NCBI GenBank assembly: GCA_024743195.1
Contig: JANSXE010000015.1
Span: 1 to 64,000, forward strand
Reading direction: 5' to 3'
Origin: Alphaproteobacteria bacterium
GTDB taxonomy: Bacteria; Pseudomonadota; Alphaproteobacteria; UBA8366; Aestuariispiraceae
Length of the DNA: 64,000 nucleotides
Positions within the stretch are counted from its first letter, which is position 1; every line of letters starts with the position of its first letter. Below the pieces are notes generated by a model, which did no database searches, was not told where the DNA came from, and worked only from the letters and a program-made list of their open reading frames with translations. This document shows, one piece after another, positions 7,555 through 17,003 of this stretch. The position numbers were made by a program, and so were the translations under genes.

Positions 7555-10500
7555 CTACACGGTCATCGAGGTGCCGCGATAGATGCGCGCGCGATAGCGC
7601 GAATCCTGCGCGTCGGGCAGCGGCGCGCCGACCAGCAGCACGGCGCGCGCGAAACGCTTCAGCTCCTCCTGATGCTCCGCCTCGTTGCGCGGCTCCTCCG
7701 AGCGCACGCGCCGGGTCAGGTTGATCTGATTGACCGGGGAATCGTGCACCAGCCGCTCGTTCTCCACCGCGACCGTCGCCGTGAAGGCGTGCAGCGTGGT
7801 CTTGATGAAGTTCGCGAGCGCGAAGGCGGGGCCGTTGGTCCCGTAGGGCACGTCCGGGGCGACCAGAACGATCTGGCACTCGTCATAGAGCGAGGCCTTG
7901 CGCGTCACCCGGAAGTGCTGCGTCAGGTTCTCCTCGACAAGCGCCCCGAATTCGTCCGGGCTCAGCGTCTCCTCCTCGCCGAACAGTCGATCCGGCAGCG
8001 GCTCGTAGGGCATCGAGACGACCGTCGTCGGCCGGCCCCATTTCGCCAGCGCCTGATCCATCGCGCCTTCCAGGTCCGCACCCGAGGGCAGGATCTCGAC
8101 CGCATCCGTGGGGCAATCCCCGAGCTGCTCCAGGATCGCCGCGCCGCCCTTCTTGCCGCGCGGAATGACGACGACGCGCCCGGCGCCGCAATCCTCGACC
8201 AGGGTCTTCACCGCCTCGGCGATGTAGTCGGCCAGATGTTCGCCCAGGATCCAGACGGTCTTGCCGCGCATCTGCTCGAGCCGCTCGGATTTCGGGCTGC
8301 CGAACATCTCGCGCTCGGTGGTCGAACGCTCGACCCGGAGCCCGCCCGAGGGCATGAAGGTCTCGCCGCTGACAGCCCGATCGGCCAGGAAGAAAACGGT
8401 GGCCTGGGCGACCTCCGCTTCCGACGGCATGGCGCCGAGATGGAGTTGCGAGAGCACCCCGCCGCGCACCTTCTCGGCCTCCTGCTCGATCACCCCTTCC
8501 GGCAGGAAGGGCTGGTCCGCCGGCGGCTCGGCGCGCAGCCATTTGCCGTCATCGTCGCGCTCGGCCGGCGCGTCGCGATGGTCGGGCGAGGCCATCAGAT
8601 AGCCGCCGAGCCGCAGCCGCGACATCAGCCGCGCCGCCAACGGGCGGGTCAGCACGTATTGGTCCCAGGTGCAGACCCCGTCGCCCTGCTTGGCGAAGTC
8701 TAAGGCGAGGCGGCGCAGCCCCTCGGGCGCATTGCTGTCATGCGACAGCGCGCTGATGCTGTTGCGGGAAAGCCGGTTCAGCACCTGATCGACCGCCGCG
8801 CCGGCGCGCACCGCCTTGATGACCGAGGCGTAGACGGCGTTGAGCCGCTTATTCTCCAGGATCAGCCGGGCGCGGCGCTGGAACAGCCCCGGCTTGCCGC
8901 CGGTTCCGGCCAGCCGGTCGCCGGCGACGGGGCCCGGTGCGATGGCGTTGCACTGGATCTCCGGGCCGAGATATTGCGAGAAGGCCTCCACCATCGCCCG
9001 CTGACCGGCCTTCGAGACCGCATAGTCCGCCCGGTTGGGATAGGCGACGGCCAGGAACTTCTCGCCCCCGAAATAGGAGGAGACGTTGAGGACGTAGCCC
9101 GAGCCCTGCTTGCGCATCAGCGGCGCCGCCTCGTGCATCAGGAAATAGTTGGAGACCAAGTTGGCGTTCAGCGTGAAGCGCCAGGCCTCCGGGTCCATGT
9201 CGACGACCATGTCCTCGGCGCCCGCGACGCCGGCGTTGTTGATCAGATAGTCGACGCGGCCGAACTCCTTGATCGTGGCGTCATAGGCCTTCTTCAAGGA
9301 GGCGAAGTCGTTGACGTCGACATCGGCCATGATCCGCACGCGGCGCTCGACGCCGGCGATGCCGATGTCCTGCAGCTCGTCGACGATGCGCTCGCGCGCG
9401 GCCTCCAGCTCGCTTTCGCGGCGCGCCACCATCATCACCCGCGCGCCGGCGAGCGCGAGCAACCGCGCGACCTGCCCGCCGATGCCGGCCGAGCCGCCGG
9501 TGATGAAGGCGACCTTGCCGAGATGCAGGCCGGCGATGTTGTCGGCCGCGCCGCTGGTCGCCTTGCGTGCGCCCGTGCCGACGCCGATGTTGCTCGGCAG
9601 GCGCAGGCTGATCTCTTCGATCCGCTGGTCCTTGAAGACGATGCGGGTCGCGTGACCGGCCGCGAAGCGGGTGTTCTCCTCCTCGCGGTTGGTGTAGCGG
9701 ATGATCTGGTTGCCCCAGACCGGCCATTTCTGCAGGCCGAGCGAGACGTTGGTCTCCGCCTCGTTGCGCCAGATGCGGATCAGCTGCTCCACGCCGGCGG
9801 CGAGCACGTCGTTGTAGGTCTCCTTGCCGCCGTCGCTGGGGTTCGACATGTAGACGATGCGCGGCGTCTTGATCAGATCCTCGCGCGTGCGCCAGTAGCG
9901 CGCCAGCGTGCGCGCGATGGCGAGCGAGCCGACCAACTCCACATCCATGAACTCGTTCACCGTCGCGTCGTCCGCCTGCAGGAGCGAGCCGACATAGTGG
10001 TTCGGCGGCTTCACGGGCGCGACGATCGCGCTGGAGAGCGGGCCGTGCTTGGCGGTGTACTCCGCCAGCGCCGCCTCCATGGCGTCGGGCTCGGACCGGT
10101 TGAAGCGCGCGATGCTCAACCGGTCGCCGACCGCCATCGCCTTGGTGCGGGCGCGGGCCTGGTCCACATCGGCCTGGCGGGTCATGCCGAGCAGCACCTT
10201 CGCCCCGGCGTCGATCTGAATCTGCGCCATATCCAGCGCATCCGCCCAATCCTCGCCGGCGAGAATCAGCACCCGCATGCCGTCCCCGTCGAAGGAGCGC
10301 ATGGTGGGCCGCGTCATGTAGGTCGAGTGGTCGTCCTTCTTGATGTTCATGCCGTGCGTGACGTCGATCTCGACGCCGTTGAGCGCGGCCGATTCCTCGC
10401 TGCCCAGGAAGACGCAGGCGTTGGCGATGTCCTTCGGCGTCGGCAGGGTGTCGTCGCGCGGTCGGCCGTCGACGGCGCGCTTCAAGGACATGCGGCCCAG

Positions 10501-11247
10501 GAAGTAGGCGGCGGTCGCGCCGTCCTCCAGGCCCTGCAGTTTGTCCATCGCGGCGAAGACGGTGCGGATGCGCTCGCTCTCGATCGGGCCGGGGAAGATG
10601 TTGTTGACCCGGATGCCGCGCTGACCGAGCTCGGTGGAGAGCTGCTTGGAGAGCGCGTTCAGCGCCGCCTTCGGCACCACATAGGGCGAGCGCCCGTAGT
10701 AGCGCGCGTGCGAGAAGATGGTGGAGACGTTCACCATCGCGCCGCCGACCGGCATGTAGGGGGCGGCGATCCGCGCCGTGTTCCAGGTGACGCCCAGAAT
10801 GTTGCGCATGGCGTCGGCGACCGTTTCGCTGTCGCCGCAGGCCTCCATCTCCTCGCGCGTGAGCGGCACATTGTCGATCGGCTGCTTCGGTCCGGCGGAG
10901 CCTGCGTTGTTGATCAGGATGTCGACCCGGCCGTACTGCTCCTTCAGCTCCGCCATCGCGGCGCGCACGGTTTCCGGCGCGCCGCCGTCGAAGACGCTGG
11001 TGACGATCCGGGCGGAGGGGACGCCGGTGTCGGCGACGACGGCGTCGCGCGCCGCCTCGATGCGCTCGCGCGTGCGGCCGGCCATCACGACCCGGGCCCC
11101 TTCGCGCGCGAAGCGCCGGGCGATCTCGCCGCCCAGATTGCCGGCGGCCCCGGTGATGACCGCGGTCTTGCCGGCGAGCCGGCCCTTCTGCGGCTCGGCC
11201 GCGGCGGTCTGCGTGGACGAATCGGACTTGCTGCTCTTACGCGTCAT
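7555..11247 (-). CDS. mcr: Bifunctional malonyl-CoA reductase (Chloroflexus type)
   Basis: Reduces malonyl-CoA to malonate semialdehyde and then to 3-hydroxypropionate with two NADPH. It is a cytoplasmic enzyme of the 3-hydroxypropionate bi-cycle. The 1230-aa length matches the Chloroflexus enzyme (about 1220). Two short-chain-dehydrogenase halves are visible: the first with VITGAAGNLGG near residue 32 and YVVPK near 189, the second with FITGGSAGIGG near 580 and YAVSK near 740. By analogy, the N-terminal half reduces the semialdehyde and the C-terminal half reduces the CoA ester. The end ANFIKTTLHAFTAT...ARIYRGTSMTV is strikingly like known Mcr. A low-complexity tail of about 25 residues precedes the first domain. 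The ATG follows AGGGGGAG by 6 nt and lies 42 nt after pcs, so they are an operon. Confidence 0.92.
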   Translation of the reverse strand: MTRKSSKSDSSTQTAAAEPQKGRLAGKTAVITGAAGNLGGEIARRFAREGARVVMAGRTRERIEAARDAVVADTGVPSARIVTSVFDGGAPETVRAAMAELKEQYGRVDILINNAGSAGPKQPIDNVPLTREEMEACGDSETVADAMRNILGVTWNTARIAAPYMPVGGAMVNVSTIFSHARYYGRSPYVVPKAALNALSKQLSTELGQRGIRVNNIFPGPIESERIRTVFAAMDKLQGLEDGATAAYFLGRMSLKRAVDGRPRDDTLPTPKDIANACVFLGSEESAALNGVEIDVTHGMNIKKDDHSTYMTRPTMRSFDGDGMRVLILAGEDWADALDMAQIQIDAGAKVLLGMTRQADVDQARARTKAMAVGDRLSIARFNRSEPDAMEAALAEYTAKHGPLSSAIVAPVKPPNHYVGSLLQADDATVNEFMDVELVGSLAIARTLARYWRTREDLIKTPRIVYMSNPSDGGKETYNDVLAAGVEQLIRIWRNEAETNVSLGLQKWPVWGNQIIRYTNREEENTRFAAGHATRIVFKDQRIEEISLRLPSNIGVGTGARKATSGAADNIAGLHLGKVAFITGGSAGIGGQVARLLALAGARVMMVARRESELEAARERIVDELQDIGIAGVERRVRIMADVDVNDFASLKKAYDATIKEFGRVDYLINNAGVAGAEDMVVDMDPEAWRFTLNANLVSNYFLMHEAAPLMRKQGSGYVLNVSSYFGGEKFLAVAYPNRADYAVSKAGQRAMVEAFSQYLGPEIQCNAIAPGPVAGDRLAGTGGKPGLFQRRARLILENKRLNAVYASVIKAVRAGAAVDQVLNRLSRNSISALSHDSNAPEGLRRLALDFAKQGDGVCTWDQYVLTRPLAARLMSRLRLGGYLMASPDHRDAPAERDDDGKWLRAEPPADQPFLPEGVIEQEAEKVRGGVLSQLHLGAMPSEAEVAQATVFFLADRAVSGETFMPSGGLRVERSTTEREMFGSPKSERLEQMRGKTVWILGEHLADYIAEAVKTLVEDCGAGRVVVIPRGKKGGAAILEQLGDCPTDAVEILPSGADLEGAMDQALAKWGRPTTVVSMPYEPLPDRLFGEEETLSPDEFGALVEENLTQHFRVTRKASLYDECQIVLVAPDVPYGTNGPAFALANFIKTTLHAFTATVAVENERLVHDSPVNQINLTRRVRSEEPRNEAEHQEELKRFARAVLLVGAPLPDAQDSRYRARIYRGTSMTV

Positions 11248-11289
11248 GAAACACTCCCCCTGGCCGCTTCGGTGAGCGGCGGTTATGCG

Positions 11290-14200
11290 TTATTGCGACT
11301 GCGACCAGTATTCGAAGAGTTCGTCCCGGGTCTTGAGGCCCGTGGCCGGCAGGGCGTGGTTGACCACGTAAGTCGCGCCCTGGTGGGTGTTGTCCCACAT
11401 CGCCTGATGCGCCGCCGGCAGGTCGCTCCAGGGAACGACCGTCGGCTCCGTCACATCCAACAGGCCGGCCGAGACCATGCGGTTCATGACCGTCACCTCG
11501 TGCGCGTTGCACAGATGCGTGCCCAGAATGCGGGCGGTCGGCATCAGGATCCGGCGTTGCCGCGTCCAGACTTGCGGGGCGTAGAAGGTGAAGCGGCGAC
11601 CCGCCATCTCCTCGCAATAGACGACCCGCCCGCCGAACGGTTTTACCAGCGAGGTGGAAACCCCGAGCGTATCGGCCGCAGCACGCTCTAGGATCAGATC
11701 GGGGACGCCGCGGGCGTTGCCGGGGGAGCGTAGAAAACGCCCGACCGCGGCCCCGAAAGGCTTGAGCGTGCGCTGCTGGTAATCGCGCACGCCGGCCTTG
11801 AAGGTTTCGATGTCCCGACGCGCGTCCGGCAGACGCGGCAGGGTGTCGGGCCAATGGAACTCCGCCCCGTGGCGGCGTTTCAGGCCCTCCAGGCTGACGA
11901 TGCCCTCGACCGATTCCTCAAGGCCGAGGGATTGCAGGAACTCCCGCTGGCCGTCGGTCGACGCCACGATCACGACGCGCGCCTTGAACAGCCGCGCGGC
12001 CTCGATCATCTCCATCCCGACCGCATCGACCAGCGCGTCGGTCCCGGGCCCGTAATAGAGCAGGACCGATTCGCCGCCGCGCAGGCCCGCCTGCTGCAGC
12101 ATCGTCTCGGGCGACGCGGCGCCCGACTTTCCCATGAAGCTGAAATGATAGCCGGAGGACGCGCCGTAGAAGGCGAGCGAGCCGCCCTCGGCCAAGAGCT
12201 GGAAGCTGCGCGGGAAGGCGTGCTCGCCGGCGTGGCTGACGACGAAGTCGGCAAGCCGGCCGTCGTTCATCGCCCGGTAGCGCTCCAGGATCGGCGCGCC
12301 CGCCGCCTCCCAGGCGCGCGCCTCCTCCGGATCGTCGGGCACGGGCGTGTAGAGGGGCGCCAGCTCCGGATCCTTGCGGTTGAGCGCGCCGACGGCGCCC
12401 TGGCCGCGCACGAACTCCGCCCGCTCCTCGCTGGAGACGAGACCGGTGACGGCGAGGCCCGTGCGCACGCTGCTCTTCAGCGCGTCGAGCCCCGTGCCGG
12501 TGGCCGAGCCTTCGACGAACAGCGTCTTGCCCGGCGTGATCTGCAGGGTCGTGAACAGGCAGCGCGTGATGGTGCCGAGATTGAGGGTGTAGGCCCCGGC
12601 CCGCTCCAGCGTCAGGTCCGCCGGCGGCTTGTGGAGCTGCGGGCCCTGCACGGTCAGGAATTGGGCGTGGCTGCCGCTCTTGGTCTCGTAGCCCTGGATG
12701 GCGAAGCCGGCGTACATCGGGTCGTCGCCGGCCTCCGGCGCCAGCAGGTCGCTGGTCCCGGAATAGATCGAGACCAGATCGCCGACCTTCAACCGCCCCT
12801 CCGCCTTGAGCGCACTTCCCAAAGACGCGACGAGCGCGAGCCCGCCGGAGCCGGTGATCTGCACATCCTCCTCATGCGCGTCGAAGGGGGAGACCGGCAC
12901 GCCGGTCAGCGCCCAATTGTCGTTGAAGTTAACCTCGGAGGTCAGCACGTAGACCAGCGCCTCATTCGGCTCCGGCTCGGGCGTGGGCACGACCAGCTCG
13001 CGCTCGTTCTCCCCCGGCGGGCCGAAGCGCGGCGCGCCGGTGTCCGGATCGCGCGCGATCCCGAAGGCGAGCTGATGGGGCGGGATCGGCGTGATCCCCG
13101 GATAGAAGGGGGCGCCGAGCGGCAGCAGGGCGCCGTCGGCGATCAGCCGGTCGCGCTTGACCGCCTGCTCCTCATAGACATAGACGCCGTCGCGGCGCAC
13201 CGGCAACGGCGGCGCCTTCTTGTCCATGAACTGCTCGATGCCGGTCTTGCCGCCGTCGGGATCGATGATCGCTTCGGCGAAGCGCTCGGCCTCGCGCTTG
13301 AGGCCGGCGGCGACGCCTTCGCTCCAGCCGGTGCGCACGGCGTCGAGCGCCCGCTCGCCCGCCTTGTCGCGGCCCGCCCAGGCGAGCTGGCGCAGGATGC
13401 GCTGCAGGAAATCGTCCTGCAGCACGGCGTCGAGATCGATCGCCGCCGGCTCTGCCCAGCGCGCCGTCGCCTCCCGCCGGCGGGCGAAGGCGCGACCGAG
13501 TTCGCTCGCCTCGCCGTCGCGCACGTAATCGCGCACCAACGCGTGCGCCGCCGACAGCGCGTCCTCCGCGTCGCGCGCGATCGCATCGACCGCACCGATC
13601 GCCAACGCGTCGCGCGCGGCGATGGAGCGCCCGCCGAGGATCAGGTCGAGCGCGTCGCGCAGCCCCTCCGGCCCACGCGCCTCGGCGAGCAGGCGCGGCA
13701 GGCGCTGGGTGCCGCCATAGCCGGGCAGGAGGCGCAGATTGATCTCCGGCTGGCCGAAGCGCGCGGTCGGCTCCGCGAGCCGGTAGTGGCAGGCGAGCGC
13801 GAACTCCATGCCGCCGCCCAGCGCGACGCCCTGGATCGCGGCGATGCAGGGCTTGCCCATCGCCTCGATCCGCCCGAAGGCGAGCTGCGCGTTGTTCGGC
13901 AGCGCCATCGCCTCGGAGAGGGTGTTCACCTCCTCCAGCATCTGGCGGATGTCGGCCCCGGCGACGAAGGACGCCGTGCCGGAGCCGGTGAAGACCACGG
14001 CGACCACGTCCTGCTTGCGCGAAAGGTGGTCGACGACGATCGCCAGCTCGTCGAGCGCGCGCTCGTTCAGCGCGTTGACCGGCGGGTTGGTCACGGTGAC
14101 GGTCGCCACCCGGCGGCCCGGCGCGACCTCGTTGTACTGGACCAGGAAATAGCGGTAGCGCTGGAACATCTGCTGCGCGTCGGCCATCTGCTGGCGGGCG

Positions 14201-16842
14201 GTCCAATCGCTCACGATGCGCTTCAGCGCGTCCAGACTCTCCGGATTGCGCAGGGTCGAGACGTCGCCCAGATCGTCGCCGGTGACCACGGCGCGGACCA
14301 TGCGGCGCATGTATTTGCCGCTGCGCGTCTCCGGGAAGGCCTCGACCTCCAGGATGTCGGAGGGGACGGCGACCGCCCCTTTCTCCGTGCGCACCAGGTC
14401 GGCCAGGCGCCGACGGTCCTCGTTGGTCAGCTTCCGGCCCGAGGCCGTGGTGACGAAGGCGACCGGCGTCACCCCCTTCTCGCGGTGCGGCGCGCCGACC
14501 ACCAGCACATTGCCGACCGGCGATGCGGGATTCAGCGTCTTGTCGCGCAGGATCGCGCCTTCGATCTCCTCCGTCCCGATGCGGTGGCCGGAGACGTTGA
14601 TCACATCGTCCGAGCGGCCGTGCAGCGAGAAGGAGCCGTCGGGATGGCGAACCGCGAAGTCGCCCTGGGTGTAGGCCCAGGCGCCGCGCCAGCGCCGCCA
14701 GTAGGTCTCGGCGTAGCGCGCCGCGTCGCCTTTCCAGCCCCGCGCGACGCGCAGGCCGCCCGCCACGGTCTGCTCCACCCGGAAGGCCGCGACGTCGCCC
14801 CAGATGGTGCGGGTGAGATAGGGGTAGGGCCGCGCGATCACGATCTCGCCCTTCTCCCCATCCTCCGCGCGCCGCCAGGGGACGCCGCCGGCGCCTTCGT
14901 CGCGCGTCAGCCAGAGCGTCTCCGCCTCGGCCGCGCCGGCCTCCGGATCCTCCACCCACACGTCGCCGAAAATCCAGGGCAGCGGATAGGTGTGCGCGTC
15001 CGCGCGCAAGGGGAAGTCCGGGTTGCCGTAGAAATGGGTCCAGACGATGCCGCCATGCTCCGTCGCCCAGTAGCTGTTGATGTACCAGGGCGTCACATGC
15101 TCCATCGCGAAGGCCTGCACCGCCGGGGACGTCGGCTCGGCGCAGAAGGTCGCGACCCGCAGCGAGGACAGGTCATAGGCCTTAACGTCGCTCAGATTTT
15201 CCGGGTCCTGCATGATCGACTTCAGGAAGGTGACCCCGGCCTTGAAGATCTTCACGCCGTAGCGCTCGATGATCGAGGCGAAGCGGCCCGCATGCGGGAA
15301 GACGGGGGAGCCCTCGGCGATCACCGTCGTCACCCGCGACAGCAGCGCCGCCGCGATCAGATAGCTCTGCCCCGTGATCCAGCCAGGGTCGGCGACGACG
15401 TACATCACCTCGCCTGGGGCCGCGTCGAAGCTGACCGGCATGGTCGACGCCACGCCCGCGCAATAGCCGCCATGGACGTGCACCACGCCCTTCGGCTTGC
15501 CCGTAGAGCCCGACGTGTAGATGATGAAGTTCGGGTATTCCGCATCCACCGGCAGCGGCTTGGAGGCCGCCCAGACCGCGCGGGCGAAATCGGCGTCGGG
15601 CAGCGCCAGAAGCGCCGCCTCGTCGGCGACGTCGAAGCCGGCGGCCCGCGCCGCCTCCAGAAGGCGCGCGCCGGCCGCGTCGGTCAGCTCATGGCTCCAG
15701 CGGTCGCGCCCCTCGTTCCAGATCATGTCGGGCTGGGCGGTGTGGCGGACGACGACCACGGCCTCCACCCGCGCCGGCGCCGCGACGAGGCGGCTGGCTG
15801 CGGCGACGCGCAGGTCGGCCGCCTGTTTGGCGGTGAGGCCGCCCGTCTGACCGATCTCGGCCAGCGCGCGGCCGACGCCGCGCATGACGTCGGAGCGCTC
15901 GACCGTCACCTCGCCGGTCAGCACCTCGCGGACATGCGCGACGATCCGGGCCGCGTGCTCGTCGGCGAGGTCGAGCGCCGGATCGGCCAACGCCTGCTCC
16001 AGCAACTCCGTCGCCGTCGCGACGTCGACGAAATTGTCGAGGGCGGGGTCGGTGTAGCTGGTCTTGAAGGGAACGGACTGCGCGTTGCGATAGCTGCCGT
16101 CGGCGGTGACGACCACGCGCGCGCCGGCGTCCGCAATGCGGTCGGACAGCGTCTTGTCGCTGAAGCCGCCAAAGACGGGCGTGTAGATCACGCCGAGACG
16201 CTTCGCCCCCTCGGTCCAGTAGATCTGCTCCGGAATGCTGGGCATGTTGAGCGCGATGCGGTCGCCGGGCGCGAGCCCCAGCGCCTCGAGCGCCAGCGCG
16301 CATTTCGCGCTCTCCAGCATCAGGCGCTTGCGCGAGATCGGATAGCCGTCGACCGGTCCGCCGCGCCCGTCATTGAGCGACATGTTCCAGCGGTCGCCCT
16401 CATAGATCAGCGCCGCCTCCTCGCCATGACCGTCGAGGACGTGACGGTCGACCTCGTTGAAGGCGGCGTTGGTCAGCCCGCCCTCGAACCAACGCCAGTT
16501 CGGCGGGTCGTCGTCGTTGAAGGCGCGCGCCCAGGGCTCGAAGCTCTCGGGCAGGTCGAGCGCGACCGCCTCGCCCGTCGCGGCGTCCCAGCCGCGCCAT
16601 TGGCCGGCGGCCTCGTCATAGAAGGCCCAGACGCCCGCATCCCAGGCGCCCGCATCCCCGGCGCCCGCATCCCCGGCGCCCGCATCCCCGGCGCCCGGCA
16701 GCATCCAACAGATCGCGCGCTTGGCCAGGCCGCCATGGAAGGCGCCCGCATCCTCCGCGCAGGCGCGCCGCATGCGCGCCCAGGCAGCCCCATCGACGAT
16801 CGCGTTTCGCGACGGGCTTCCAACACTCATCATGTCGTCCAA
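11290..16842 (-). CDS. pcs: Trifunctional propionyl-CoA synthase
   Basis: Converts 3-hydroxypropionate to propionyl-CoA (ATP, CoA, NADPH) in one 1850-aa polypeptide. The acyl-CoA synthetase part has YTSGSTGKPKGV near residue 440, YWATEHGG, GRSDDVINVSGHRIG near 745 and SGKYMRR (catalytic Lys) near 840. A crotonase domain has VAGADI, GVALGGGMEFALACHYR near 1004 and FGQPEINLRLLPG. A medium-chain reductase resembling crotonyl-CoA carboxylase/reductase has FVEGSATGTGLDA near 1443. An insertion of about 130 residues separates the N-terminal synthetase region from the P-loop. Four GAGDA repeats lie near residues 50-70. The TTG at 16842 is preferred: GGGGGAGG is 5 nt upstream of it but 14 nt from the ATG at 16833. 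It precedes mcr. Confidence 0.92.
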   Translation of the reverse strand: MDDMMSVGSPSRNAIVDGAAWARMRRACAEDAGAFHGGLAKRAICWMLPGAGDAGAGDAGAGDAGAWDAGVWAFYDEAAGQWRGWDAATGEAVALDLPESFEPWARAFNDDDPPNWRWFEGGLTNAAFNEVDRHVLDGHGEEAALIYEGDRWNMSLNDGRGGPVDGYPISRKRLMLESAKCALALEALGLAPGDRIALNMPSIPEQIYWTEGAKRLGVIYTPVFGGFSDKTLSDRIADAGARVVVTADGSYRNAQSVPFKTSYTDPALDNFVDVATATELLEQALADPALDLADEHAARIVAHVREVLTGEVTVERSDVMRGVGRALAEIGQTGGLTAKQAADLRVAAASRLVAAPARVEAVVVVRHTAQPDMIWNEGRDRWSHELTDAAGARLLEAARAAGFDVADEAALLALPDADFARAVWAASKPLPVDAEYPNFIIYTSGSTGKPKGVVHVHGGYCAGVASTMPVSFDAAPGEVMYVVADPGWITGQSYLIAAALLSRVTTVIAEGSPVFPHAGRFASIIERYGVKIFKAGVTFLKSIMQDPENLSDVKAYDLSSLRVATFCAEPTSPAVQAFAMEHVTPWYINSYWATEHGGIVWTHFYGNPDFPLRADAHTYPLPWIFGDVWVEDPEAGAAEAETLWLTRDEGAGGVPWRRAEDGEKGEIVIARPYPYLTRTIWGDVAAFRVEQTVAGGLRVARGWKGDAARYAETYWRRWRGAWAYTQGDFAVRHPDGSFSLHGRSDDVINVSGHRIGTEEIEGAILRDKTLNPASPVGNVLVVGAPHREKGVTPVAFVTTASGRKLTNEDRRRLADLVRTEKGAVAVPSDILEVEAFPETRSGKYMRRMVRAVVTGDDLGDVSTLRNPESLDALKRIVSDWTARQQMADAQQMFQRYRYFLVQYNEVAPGRRVATVTVTNPPVNALNERALDELAIVVDHLSRKQDVVAVVFTGSGTASFVAGADIRQMLEEVNTLSEAMALPNNAQLAFGRIEAMGKPCIAAIQGVALGGGMEFALACHYRLAEPTARFGQPEINLRLLPGYGGTQRLPRLLAEARGPEGLRDALDLILGGRSIAARDALAIGAVDAIARDAEDALSAAHALVRDYVRDGEASELGRAFARRREATARWAEPAAIDLDAVLQDDFLQRILRQLAWAGRDKAGERALDAVRTGWSEGVAAGLKREAERFAEAIIDPDGGKTGIEQFMDKKAPPLPVRRDGVYVYEEQAVKRDRLIADGALLPLGAPFYPGITPIPPHQLAFGIARDPDTGAPRFGPPGENERELVVPTPEPEPNEALVYVLTSEVNFNDNWALTGVPVSPFDAHEEDVQITGSGGLALVASLGSALKAEGRLKVGDLVSIYSGTSDLLAPEAGDDPMYAGFAIQGYETKSGSHAQFLTVQGPQLHKPPADLTLERAGAYTLNLGTITRCLFTTLQITPGKTLFVEGSATGTGLDALKSSVRTGLAVTGLVSSEERAEFVRGQGAVGALNRKDPELAPLYTPVPDDPEEARAWEAAGAPILERYRAMNDGRLADFVVSHAGEHAFPRSFQLLAEGGSLAFYGASSGYHFSFMGKSGAASPETMLQQAGLRGGESVLLYYGPGTDALVDAVGMEMIEAARLFKARVVIVASTDGQREFLQSLGLEESVEGIVSLEGLKRRHGAEFHWPDTLPRLPDARRDIETFKAGVRDYQQRTLKPFGAAVGRFLRSPGNARGVPDLILERAAADTLGVSTSLVKPFGGRVVYCEEMAGRRFTFYAPQVWTRQRRILMPTARILGTHLCNAHEVTVMNRMVSAGLLDVTEPTVVPWSDLPAAHQAMWDNTHQGATYVVNHALPATGLKTRDELFEYWSQSQ
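16633..16692. repeat. 15-bp tandem repeat, 4 copies, inside pcs
   Basis: Unit gcccgcatccccggc, with one variant copy (aggc end), encodes repeated G-A-G-D-A in the N-terminal extension of propionyl-CoA synthase, before the synthetase core. The frame is preserved. Confidence 0.9.
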
Positions 16843-16847
16843 GAACG

Positions 16848-16855
16848 CCTCCCCC
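16848..16855 (-). promoter_or_regulatory. Shine-Dalgarno that selects the TTG start of pcs
   Basis: Minus-strand GGGGGAGG is 5 nt before TTG (16842-16840) and 14 nt before the first ATG (16833). Spacing favours the rare TTG start, which would keep the synthesis rate of this very large enzyme modest. Confidence 0.5.
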
Positions 16856-16883
16856 GCGCGCAGCGGCGCATACGTTATTATTT

Positions 16884-16905
16884 GCGCCCTACTGAGGTAG
16901 GGCGC
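16884..16905. promoter_or_regulatory. Perfect 9-bp hairpin in the pcs leader
   Basis: Arms GCGCCCTAC and GTAGGGCGC with a 4-nt loop lie 42 nt upstream of the pcs start. On the minus strand the hairpin is followed by AAATAATAA rather than a T-run, so it is not a terminator. It may be an operator or a leader structure. A weak promoter-like TTCAAA-N17-TTTAAT lies just upstream on the minus strand. Confidence 0.4.
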
Positions 16906-17003
16906 CGCGCCGGGGACGCCATTAAACTACGAGAGCTCGTCTTTTTGAAGGGCGGAGCGCTGCATGTGCAAAAAATGCCGCGCGAGCGCCTCCGTCCCGA
17001 CCC

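Noticed and set aside
8740-11691. Long plus-strand open frame opposite mcr
   Set aside because: Antisense shadow of mcr, no recognisable motif.
16633-16692. CRISPR-like direct repeats
   Set aside because: Contiguous 15-bp units without spacers, in frame inside pcs.
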